The notes under the pieces: generated by a model | What the model was told of the DNA's origin: nothing | What the model saw: only the letters and a program-made list of their open reading frames with translations | The model's database searches: none | Translations under genes and position numbers: made by a program | In this document: positions 44,301 through 56,200 of the stretch, piece after piece | How positions within the stretch are numbered: position 1 is the stretch's first letter | Layout of the letters: the number at the start of each line of letters is the position of its first letter | Source of the DNA: Phymorhynchus buccinoides | Lineage: Eukaryota; Mollusca; Gastropoda; Neogastropoda; Raphitomidae | NCBI GenBank assembly: GCA_017654935.2 | Contig: CM065697.1 | Location: 46,679,263 to 46,743,262 of the forward strand | Reading direction: 5' to 3' | DNA length: 64,000 bases

Positions 44301-47300
44301 CAGAGGGAGAGACAGACAGACAGAGGGAGAAACAGACAAAGGGAGACAGACAGAGGGAGAACAGACAGAGGGAGAGACAGACAGAGGGAGAGACAGACAG
44401 AGGGAGAGACAGACAGAGGGAGAGACAGACAGAGGGAGAACACACACTCACTGTGCAGATCTTTGGGAGTCAACAGGTGGAAGTTGAAGTTACGCTTCAC
44501 CAGAATGCCCGACACTGCATGCCCCTGCTCTGGGGGGGTAGAGGCCAGCTCCCCAACCACCTGTCATAATAATAATAATAATACATAGTATTTATATAGC
44601 TCCTTTCTTTATAATTAAACTCAAGGCGCTCACATTCACTGATTCACACGCAATTGGGCTAACATACACATTCATTCGATCATCATCTAATTAATGTGAA
44701 AAGTTTGAGAAAGAAAGCTCTTTGAAACAAGTGAGTTTTCATTTGGGTTTTGAAAGCGGGAAGTGCTGAATTGTGACGGAGGTGAACAGGCAAGGAGTTC
44801 CAGACAGTGGGTGCGCAAAAACTAAAACTGCGTTGTCCAAAAAGACTTTAAATTCACTTTAGGAACTTTCAACAGTTTGGCATGGGAAGATCGGAGTGAG
44901 CGAGGAGTGTAAGTTTGGAGAGCACTTGAGAGGTAGGATGGTAGGGTCTGGTCTGTTCATCAGGATCATCATCGATATCATCATCATCATCATCGTCATC
45001 ACCAGAATGCCCGACACTGCATGCCCCTGCTCTGGGAGTGGAGACCACGCGATCATAATCATAATGCTTTTACCATCATTGTTGTCATTCCAATGATCAT
45101 CACCACTCTCGTCATTGCTATTTTACAATCACAGAGGCGTCTGTGAAATTCGGGTTGCTCCCACGTGGAGAGCGCATTGCAGCCAGAGGCGCACCACCCT
45201 TTTTTTTTAAATTTGCATGCGATGTTTGTGTGTGACTGATGAGGAAGGAAAGGGGGGTAATTTTGACCAAATGACAACTTTTTCGTTGCCACTGGGTTTA
45301 ATGTGTGCTAAGTGCATGGGCACACGAGACCTCAGTTTATCAACTCATCCCAAAGAATCCACGTTCAGATCATAAGGTCTAGTGCAGAGTGAGAGGAAAA
45401 ATCCCCTGTACCCAGGTTCGAACTCGGGTTTATTGCATACAAGGCGAACGTGTTAGCTCTGTGCCACTCTACACTAACAATGCATGTGTGGGTTTTCCCC
45501 TTTCACTGATAACTGAGACAGGAAGAGACAATAGTCACAGAACAAAAGTAAGGAATAACAAGACAGCAAGACATTTGTTTTCACTGAAGTCACTCGCCTT
45601 GGCTTAAGGCTGTGTCAGACCAATTGACATAGGCTAGAACACCAAGGCTACATCAGAATGTTGCTATGCTATGCGTAGTCACGCGGGGATTGTCTTAAAG
45701 CCATGACAAGCTCCTAGCAGAACATCAGCAGTCTTAAAGCCATGACAAGCTCCTAGCAGAACATCAGCAGTCTCCCAAATCCCCCAAAGTTGGAGTGTGG
45801 CTGCCCACGTGGCGGGGTAATCAAAAACGGTCACACACGTAATGTTCTCATCCGTAGCTGACGCACTTGTACCATAGTGTTCAAGTGCTTCTGCTATTGG
45901 GATTAGAGCACCTTCATTGAGATAATCCCCAACTTAAGTCATTTTTTTTCTTCTCTCAAATGTACTCTATTTTTGTCTGATTTAACCCTTTTGCCGCCAA
46001 TGTCGCATTTCTGCACCACAATGGTTTAACACCCATGTCATTAAAAGGCATCAGATCAGGGCATGTTATCCGAAGACCCTATTCTCTTAATTTTGGGAGG
46101 TCAGGATAGGCCTAATGTTATACATGTCACAGAGGAATTCCCAACATTGCAAATAAATAAAATTTGTCCTCTACCCAGTTAATTTTAATTTAATGGTAAT
46201 TTGTGGCTGAAAAATGGCTGGCGGCGAAAGGGTCAAAAGAGAATCTGAGCTTTAGGAAACCTGGCAATGCCAGATGCATTATGGTCTTGATCGAGGGATA
46301 GAGAGACCAAATGTTCAACCACCTCTCATGCTTAGCAATATACTTCTCGTAATTAACTCCCTTTTTACCAAAGTTATTTATGGCACCAAAGTTATTTATG
46401 GCACCTATTCGCCTAGCAAAGATCATCAAGGATGAACTTGGGTCTGTATTGTTGTGGCAACTACTTTCACTTTGCTAGGTGAATAGGTGCCATAAATAAC
46501 TTTGATAAAAGGGAGTTAATTACGAGAAGTTCCTTCCCCTTATTCATTTCACTATATCCTCTCTCTTAGCCTCACTATTTCATATTTAGTAATATACCTT
46601 TGCCATTTTCTCCCCTCTGAAGTGCAGTTCTACAGTGGTGGTGTTTCGCGGGTTGTGAACCTCCATCTTGTATTCCGGGTCGTCCTCGTACTCTCTGATC
46701 AGGGCCGCTTTGAGACGAGCCATTTCATTGGCTTCCCCGTGGACCAGAACCTGCCAGGGGACCAATCAGAAGAAAGATGAGATCATACCCGACTTCCACA
46801 AAAGACAAGAAAAGTTCAAGACCAGCATCAACACAAATATTATTTTGAAAAGAAATCTGAATACAGTTGAACCTCCCTTACAAGACCCCCCCCCCCCCCA
46901 TTATAAGACTCCCTCCCTTTAAAGACCTACTTCTCTGAGACATTGCCCTTCTTTGTAAGTATTAAAATTACCTCCATTTTTGGATGATATATTTCAAGGT
47001 CTTAAAGACCCCGCACGTCACGTGTCACATTCCCTCTTATGCTTGGAAGATTTCTTAAGATTCCTTACTAGCTATAAGAGGGAAAACACGTGAAATCCGT
47101 GATTTTGACACGTGACGTGGTGGGTCTTAAAAGGGAGGTTCCACAATACAAGCTTTAATACCAACTCCAAAACAAATGCACGCACACGTAGTAACAGACA
47201 GACAGACATACACATTACACACACAAAATGCCTCCATCACATATGATGATGTTAGATGAACTACAGCCATTGGTGGCAAAATATGTTAGTATTTGCTTTA

Positions 47301-50300
47301 ACCCTTTCGCTGCCAGCCATTTTTCAGCCAAACATTTCTGTCAAACTTGCCCGGGTAAAGAAAAGTTGGCGTCTGCAGTACTGCCAATCCCCCTTTGAGA
47401 CACACGTGTCAAATAGGGTTTATCCTTATCTCCCCAAATTAGCAGCTTAACCCTTTCACCATCAATGTCGCATTTTAGCACCATAATGATTTAACACCCA
47501 TGTCATAAAAAGGCCTCAAACCAGGGTCTATTATCCAAAGAGCCTATTTTCATAATTTTGGGAGGTAAGGATAGGCCTTACTTTATACATGTCACAGAAG
47601 AATCCCCACTATTGCAGACCATTTGTATAAGTTTAATGGATTTTTTTTGCTGAAAAATGGCTGGCGGCGAAAGAATCATAATTTCATGTCTATTACTATT
47701 AGTAACATGGGTACAAAGTCAGTGTGGTGCAGAAATGCGACACCGGCTGTGAAAGGGTTAACAAAAAGCATGTATAGTACTTTGCGTTATTTGTAATCTT
47801 AACCTGTGCCTTATAAGCCTTTTGTTCAGGTTTCATGGCAATAAACCAATGTTCATGTTCACACACACATCACACACACACATCACCGTACCACATGAGG
47901 GGGTTTCAGTATGCGTAGGAATTCGCTGGTCTGCTGATAGTCAGCGTGGGCGGAGAAGGAAATGTAGTCCACCGAACACTTCAGCGGCAGCTTCTGTCCG
48001 CTCAGTGTCTGGATTTCACTGGGCTCGGACAGTACGTGCTGTGTAGATCAACAGAGAGAATTACCATATTGTATGGACTACAGACCTGTTTACCCTTATA
48101 ATGGACAACCTGGAATTTGCCACAAAAACCCCCGGAATTTGAGGAAAAAAACAGAAGTCACATCGCAATGTCGCTTATGCCGCCATGCGAAATTTTGAAG
48201 TCCACGTTGCAGTACTTGCAGTGTGCATGCTTGTCTCCCAAACGCGAACTTGCTATTCCTGGCACTTTCAAATACTTTTGAGAAAACGTCTGCTTCACTT
48301 TTGGCCGTTTCACCCTATCACTGCTGTCGTTTGTATAAGATTTCTGGCACTTGCCGCTTGCGGTTGACATGCCTGACGACATGTTTGGCGCAAAACTACA
48401 ACCCTTGCGTCTTTTTATACAAATGGAAACAAATAATAGACAGTTTTTCGAAATCCCGGGATTTTCAGCGTTCACCCGGAATTTATTATTTTACCCAGAA
48501 TATTTGCAAATTCCCGGGATAATTCCGGCAAAACCAGGAGGGTAAACAGGTCTGGGACTATAAGGTGACACTTTCATAGAACAGAGAGAATTACCATATT
48601 GCACGGGCTATAAAGTGACACTTTCATAGAACAGAGAGAATTACCATATTGCACGGGCTATAAGGTGACACTTTCATAGAACAGAGAATTACCATATTGC
48701 ACGGGCTATAAGGTGACACTTTCATAGAACAGAGAGAATTACCATATTGCACTGGCTATAAGGTGACACTTTCATAGAACAGAGAGAATTACCATATTGC
48801 ACGGGCTATAAGGTGACACTTTCATAGAACAGAGAGAATTACCATATTGCACGGGCTATAAGGTGACACTTTCATAGAACAGAGAGAATTACCATATTGC
48901 ACGGGCTATAAGGTGACACTTTCATAGAACAGAGAATTACCATATTGCACTGGCTATAAGGTGACACTTTCATAGAACAGAGAATTACCATATTGCACGG
49001 GCTATAAAGTGACACTTTCATAGAACAGAGAATTACCATATTGCACTGGCTATAAAGTGACACTTTCATAGAACAGAGAATTACCATATTGCACGGGCTA
49101 TAAAGTGACACTTTCATAGAACAGAGAATTACCATATTGCACTGGCTATAAAGTGACACTTTCATAGAACAGAGAATTACCATATTGCACTGGCTATAAA
49201 GTGACACTTTCATAGAACAGAGAATTACCATATTGCACGGGCTATAAAGTGACACTTTCATAGAACAGAGAATTACCATATTGCACGGACTATAAAGTGA
49301 CACTTTCATAGAACAGAGAATTACCATATTGCACGGACTATAAAGTGACACTTTCATAGAACAGAGAGAATTACCATATTGCACTGGCTATAAGGTGACA
49401 CTTTCATAGAACAGAGAGAATTACCATATTGCACGGACTATAAAGTGACACTTTCATAGAACAGAGAGAATTACCATATTGCACGGCTATAAAGTGACAC
49501 TTTCATAGAACAGAGAATTACCATATTGCACGGCTATAAAGTGACACTTTCATAGAACAGAGAATTACCATATTGCACTGGCTATAAGGTGACACTTTCA
49601 TAGAACAGAGAATTTACCATATTGCACGGACTATAAAGTGACACTTTCATAGAACAGAGAGAATTACCATATTGCACGGACTATAAAGTGACACTTTCAT
49701 AGAACAGAGAGAATTACCATATTGCACGGACTATAAAGTGACACTTTCATAGAACAGAGAGAATTACCATATTGCACGGACTATAAAGTGACACTTTCAT
49801 AGAACAGAGAATTACCATATTGCACGGACTATAAAGTGACACTTTCATAGAACAGAGAATTACCATATTGCACGGACTATAAAGTGACACTTTCATAGAA
49901 CAGAGAATTACCATATTGCACTGGCTATAAGGTGACACTTTCATAGAACAGAGAGATTTACCATATTGCACGGACTATAAAGTGACACTTTCATAGAACA
50001 GAGAATTACCATATTGCACTGGCATCATAAGGTGACACTTTCATAGAACAGAGAGAATTACCATATTGCACGGACTAGCCGGTGACACTTTCATAGAACA
50101 GAGAATTACCATATTGCACTGGCTATAAGGTGACACTTTCATAGAACAGAGAGATTTACCATATTGCACGGACTATAAAGTGACACTTTCATAGAACAGA
50201 GAGAATTACCATATTGCACGGACTATAAAGTGACACTTTCATAGAACAGAGAATTACCATATTGCACTGGCTATAAGGTGACACTTTCATAGAACAGAGA

Positions 50301-53173
50301 GAATTACCATATTGCACTGACTATAAAGTGACACTTTCATAGAACAGAGAGAATTACCATATTGCACGGACTATGCGGTGACACTTTCATAGAACAGAGA
50401 ATTACCATATTGCACGGGCTATAAAGTGACACTTTCATAGAACAGAGAATTACCATATTGCACTGGCTATAAAGTGACACTTTCATAGAACAGAGAATTA
50501 CCATATTGCACTGACTATAAGGTGACACTTTCATAGAACAGAGAGAATTACCATATTGCACGGACTATAAAGTGACACTTTCATAGAACAGAGAATTACC
50601 ATATTGCACTGGCTATAAGGTGACACTTTCATAGAACAGAGAGAATTACCATATTGCACGGCTATCAGTGACACTTTCATAGAACAGAGAGAATTACCAT
50701 ATTGCACTGGCTATAAAGTGACACTTTCATAGAACAGAGAGAATTACCATATTGCATGACTATAAAGTGACACTTTCATAGAACAGAGAGAATTACCATA
50801 TTGCACGGGCTATAAAGTGACACTTTCATAGAACAGAGAGAATTACCATATTGCAGACTATAAAGTGACACTTTCATAGAACAGAGAGAATTACCATATT
50901 GCACGGACTATAAGGTGACACTTTCATAGAACAGAGAGATTTACCCAGCGAGAAGTATCCAGCAATGATGCAGACATTCCTGCGGTCAGTGCACCAGGCC
51001 TCAAACATCTCCCCCTTCCCCCACCCTCAAACCCTTTCTACTGAAATTGAACAAAGGGTGAATACTCTCTTTCTAATTGCTCCATGTCCACCAAAGTTGA
51101 TTACGATACCAATCACCTAGCAGTGCGTGGGTCAGAACCAAAGTGAGACAAACAAAGCATCATTCTCAAAAAAGAATGTGCCAAGTTCGCCTTTATGACC
51201 CTCCACCCACACAGTACACATCAACAATGGTGGAGAGGACGACATACAAACAAATCAACATCTATCCAAGAGTGGCATAGCCTTCTAACCTTGAATATGT
51301 TACACATAAACAACACACAACAAACTGGTAAACACTCGAAAGGAAGTTTGGTTAATCAAAGAATGAAATAGTGAGGCCTCACTATTTCATCCTTCACACT
51401 GACCTTGGCCAGCGTTCCCTCCACGCAGTAGCCGGCGATGATACAGCCGTTCCTGCGGTCAGTGCACCAGGCATCAAACATCTCCCCCTTCCACCACTCA
51501 TACTGACCTTGGCCAGTGTTTCCTCCACGCAGTAGCCGGCGATGATACAGCCGTTCCTGTGGTCAGTGCACCAGGCCTCAAACATCTCCCCCTTCACCAC
51601 TCCCCTTCCCCTCCCCTCAAACCCTTCATACTGACCTTGGCCAGTGTTTCCTCCACGCAGTAGCCGGCGATGATGCAGCCGTTCCTTCGGTCAGTGCACC
51701 AGGCCTCAAACATCTCCCCCTTCACCACTCCCCTTCCCCTCCCCTCAAACCCTTCATACTGACCTTGGCCAGTGTTTCCTCCACGCAGTAGCCGGCGATG
51801 ATGCAGCCGTTCCCCGGTCAGTGCACCAGGCCTCGAACATCTCCCCCTTCTCCCACCCCCTTCCCCTCCACCCCACCTTCAAAAACTTTTTCGTGGGTGC
51901 ATGCTTATGCCTGAACTTTCTATCACAACCCTTGATATAATGGTCATCATAAGAGCATTGGCATGTATAGAACTATTAGAAGAGACTTATCTTCAGGCAG
52001 ACCACTGCCTGAACCTGCATAAAAGTGCCTGAATTCAGGCTTCAGGCACAGCCACAAGCGGCCCTGCCCTTCATACTGACCTTGGCCAGCGTTCCCTCCA
52101 CGCAGTAGCCGGCGATGATGCAGCCGTTCCTGCGGTCAGTGCACCAGGCCTCGAACAGGTCCCTGGACAGACCAGACTGCATCATGCCCGGGCTGGCCAG
52201 CACCACGGAGGGACCGATGTCCTCAAACTGCTCCATGTTCTGCCAGCAAACAAACAATCAATCATGTGCCCAGGTTCTGAAACAATTCCCAGGGTGGGTG
52301 GGGTGTGTACAAATAGTTCCCCATCTTCTGGAAGTTCTGCGCTTGCAACTTCCTCTAATCGATCAATCACTCTCTTTGATTCTACCTTTTCCCTTTGGCA
52401 TGTTCTGCAAGCAAACAAACAATGAATCATGTGCCCATGTTTTAAAACAATTCCCAGGGTGGGTAGGGGGTGTACAAATAGTTCCCCATCTTCTGGAAGT
52501 TCTGTGCTTCTAACTTCCTCTTATCAATCACTCTTTGATTCTGCCTTTTCCCTTTTCTTACTATTGCCTACTATCTTTCTGCCTTACCAATCCATTTTCA
52601 TGCCTTTTTTTTCAAGAAGTTCTTACAAAGATTTTCTCCCATTTCCGGACATGCTGGGCCTAACCATTTTTTAGTTAGGCGCATAACGGCAGCATGACGC
52701 ATCTTCACCATATTTCCCCCATATTTTGACAGGAAACTGTCAGAGTGATCGATGAAGAATGAAAAAAAATGTACGCTTTGGCATTGTTTTATGCTGATGA
52801 CGCAAACAATGCTAAAGTTCTACTTAAATTACTCCTCTATTCTTCTTCTTTACCGATCACTCAGACACCTGTCAATTATAATAATCATAATAATGAGGAA
52901 TATTTATATTAATTATGAGCGCAGATGCGTCATGCTGCCATCATACGCCTAACTAAGAAATAGTTAGGCCCAGCATGTCCATCTTCGGCTACACAAAAAT
53001 CTTTTTAGGAATTTCTTGAGAGAAAAAAAAGGCAGAAGAATGGACCGGTTACACAGAAAGATAGCAGATGACAGTAAACAAAGGGAAAAGGCAAAGTCAA
53101 AGAGAGTGACAGATTAGAGGAAGTTACAAGCACAGAACTTCCAGAAAGATGGAGGAACTATTTGTACGGAACT

Positions 53174-53205
<32 letters not shown>

Positions 53206-56200
53206 CCCCAAGGGGAGAATATCAGCTTTTCTAATCCTGGTTTCAGGAGCCTGCTCTGGATCTTCTTTCACCCATGGCACTATATCATGATGAACATTTT
53301 TGTAGTGACTCTGTGCAGCGGTTCACGAGATACAGCCCCGGACAAACAAACAAAAACCCACACACAAACAATCACAACAGCCCATCCAGGGTTCATAGCC
53401 AAACAGCATCCTTTTTCCCCGCTTCACAAACTTTCAAAGCCCAACTTTAGGGTTTTCAAAACCCACCCTTCACAACTTTAACACAGATACTACTGCTGCA
53501 AAAAGGATAGATAAACATAAAACAAGTACTCCTTCACCCATCGATGGTGTGATAAAAGGTTTTTCGGCAAGCCGCACAATATGCTGAGCGCTTGTTGGTT
53601 GCATCCTTTCGCAGCCATACTTTATATGCAGAATTTTCGAGCCAAAGCTCACTGAAGACACATTTTCCCGGCATTTTGCACGCGGTATGTGCAAAGACCC
53701 GGATGTCTTTAAAGGGAAGCAACTCGCGTCAATTCCGGTTAAAAATCGAAACGATCGTATGCATCAAAATATTCATTTTATTTCATAATTATAAAAAAAT
53801 TCTTGGCACGATGATTCAAAATTATGGTCTCTGTGCGATTTGGGGGGCAGATTGATGAAGATTTGACAGTAGCTCAAAATTCACAAACTTTTAAAGACAC
53901 TACTCTTGGTTTTTCATTTTTCACAAACTTTCATGGGCCTTGAAAATGAAGTCTATTTTCCCCAAACCTTCCCAACTGCTACGAACCCTGCCATCGCTCT
54001 GCATGCAGGCACACTGAGGGCTGACACTGAGCCTGACACTACAGTGGAACCTCCCTTATAAGACCTCCCATCATTAGACTCCCTCCCATATATGTCCCAT
54101 ATGTGCCTTCCCAGGTCCAGAGGACGTAAAACACCAAAATACTTCTCCCTCCCATATAAGACCTGCTTCTTTGTAAGTATTAAAATTACCTCCCTTATAA
54201 TACCCCTCCCTTATAAGACCTCATTTTGGATTATTTTTGAAGGTCTTATAAGGGAGGTTCCACTGTACTTAGCAACGAATAATGATAATTAATTTTTTTC
54301 TTCTTCTTCTTCTTCTTCTGCGCTCCTAGGCCAAAAGGCCATAATCGATAAGGTACGTATGTGTCCGTTTTCAGTTTTCACTGGTCTCCCCGCTGCGCAC
54401 AGCCGACACATTCTGATTTCGGAGGAGCTCAAAGGAGAAAAATTATTTGGAAGATTTTTTTTTTTAAAGGACAGGAGAATGGGCCAATAAGTCAGAAAGA
54501 TAGTAGATGACAGAAAGCAAAAGGAAAAGGCAGAGTCAAAAGAGTGACAGACTAGAAGTTACAAGCACAGAACTTCCAGAAGGTGGTGGAACTATTTGTA
54601 CAAAAGAGGGGGGGGGGCGGTCAACTCTTCTAACACCATGTATTTTTTTAACGTTTTTTTAGGGAGAGACTTGTGGAGGGGGCGGGGTCGTCCAGCTCCC
54701 CGTATGGAGGCACGAGGCATCCACCCACTGCCCCAGCTAATCAATTCAATGCATGACTCAACTAGATTGTGCTGACCTTGAGGTTGATGACGTGCTTGAA
54801 GACGAAGGGGTTGCTGTGGGCGATCTGCCGGCGGATGGTTTCGTTCATGGCGTTGACGTACGTCTGGTACACAGACATGCACTTCTTGGCCAGCTGCGAG
54901 GCGTAGTAGATGGGAATGTCGTGCAGCTCGGGGTGATTGCTCCAGTATTCGTCTGGAATCATAATCATCATTATCTTCATGTTGTCATCATCATCATCAT
55001 CATCGTTATCGTCGACATGTATTTCTTGGCCAGCTGAGAGGCGTAGTAGATGGGAATGTTGTGCAGCTCGGGGTGATTGCTCCAGTATTCATCTGTAAAA
55101 TATCATCATCGTCATCATCATTACTGATGTCATTATCGACATTTTCGTCATTATTGTCGTCGTCATCAGTTGCTGTTGGTGTCATTGTCATCATTATCGT
55201 CAATGTCATCTTCATTATTACATTTATTACCAAAATCAAACCAAATTGATCTAAACCTCGAAACACAAGCACAAACTTTAATCAAAACTACCCAAACGCC
55301 TTTGAGAAAATACACTTTCTGACTTTGGTGTGTTCGTGATTAGCATAGTTTCTTCTCAGAGTCCAAAATAACATACAAAATTATGATAGAAAAAAGAGAA
55401 AACCATACCCAAACATCATACCGCCCCAATATAACCCTAACCACACTGTACTGACCCAAAACTCAACACACCGACCCAAACCATAATCCCACTGACCGAA
55501 ATCGAACCACACTGACCCAAACCATAATCCCACTGACCCAATACTCATGATGCCGACCCAAATCTGACAAGCCTTACCCAAAATGAGCAGCAGCTCCTGA
55601 GCTCTTCCGAGGGCGAACACAGGGATGAGGCATCGCCCTCCCCGACCCAAATCTGACAAGCCTTACCCAAAATGAGCAGCAGCTCCTGAGCTCTTCCGAG
55701 GGCGAACACAGGGATGAGGCATCGCCCTCCCCGACCCAAATCTGACAAGCCTTACCCAAAATGAGCAGCAGCTCCTGAGCTCTTCCGAGGGCGAACACAG
55801 GGATGAGGCATCGCCCTCCCCGACCCAAATCTGACAAGCCTTACCCAAAATGAGCAGCAGCTCCTGAGCTCTGCCGAGGGCGAAGACGGGGATGAGGCAT
55901 CGCCCTCCCCGGTTCACAATGTCGTGAACCAGCCCCGTGAACCGGTGCTCGCGCTCCTCCCGGTTCTCGTGAATGTGGGTGCCGTAGGTGGACTCCTGGA
56001 ACAAGGCATCAGGCTTTGGATTTTTTTAAAATGTCGATCGATTTCTATATACCTACCGTAATTTTCTGACTATAAGGCGATATTTTTTTCTCCAATTTCG
56101 ACCTATGCGCCTAATAAACGAGGGCGCCCTTTTAGTGAACAAAATTGTGAGAAGAGAGGCAACGATTGCCGTGCTCAGTACAGTCACAACATCGAAAGTG

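Larger units (their letters stand above)
50946..51847 (-). repeat. Five partial copies of CPSF3 exon 52081-52239 3' end
   Basis: Copies near 50946-51015 (diverged, no donor), 51391-51487, 51503-51594, 51631-51722 and 51757-51847. Each has ggccagtgtttcctccacgc and gcggtcagtgcaccaggc, that is TDRRNG to GTLAK plus the GTCAGT donor on the minus strand. The dispersed element 51030-51370 separates the first from the rest. Confidence 0.9.

Noticed and set aside
44144..44588. 141-codon Arg/Glu/Thr-rich frame on the + strand
   Set aside because: Antisense of a CPSF3 exon plus the GACAGACAGAGGGA array.
48872..50561. 170- and 74-codon frames with repeated [16 protein letters not shown], and CRISPR-like regular spacing
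   Set aside because: The 49-bp satellite has no unique spacers: the whole unit repeats. The frame is a by-product of the period, in an animal intron; not a CRISPR array or a gene.
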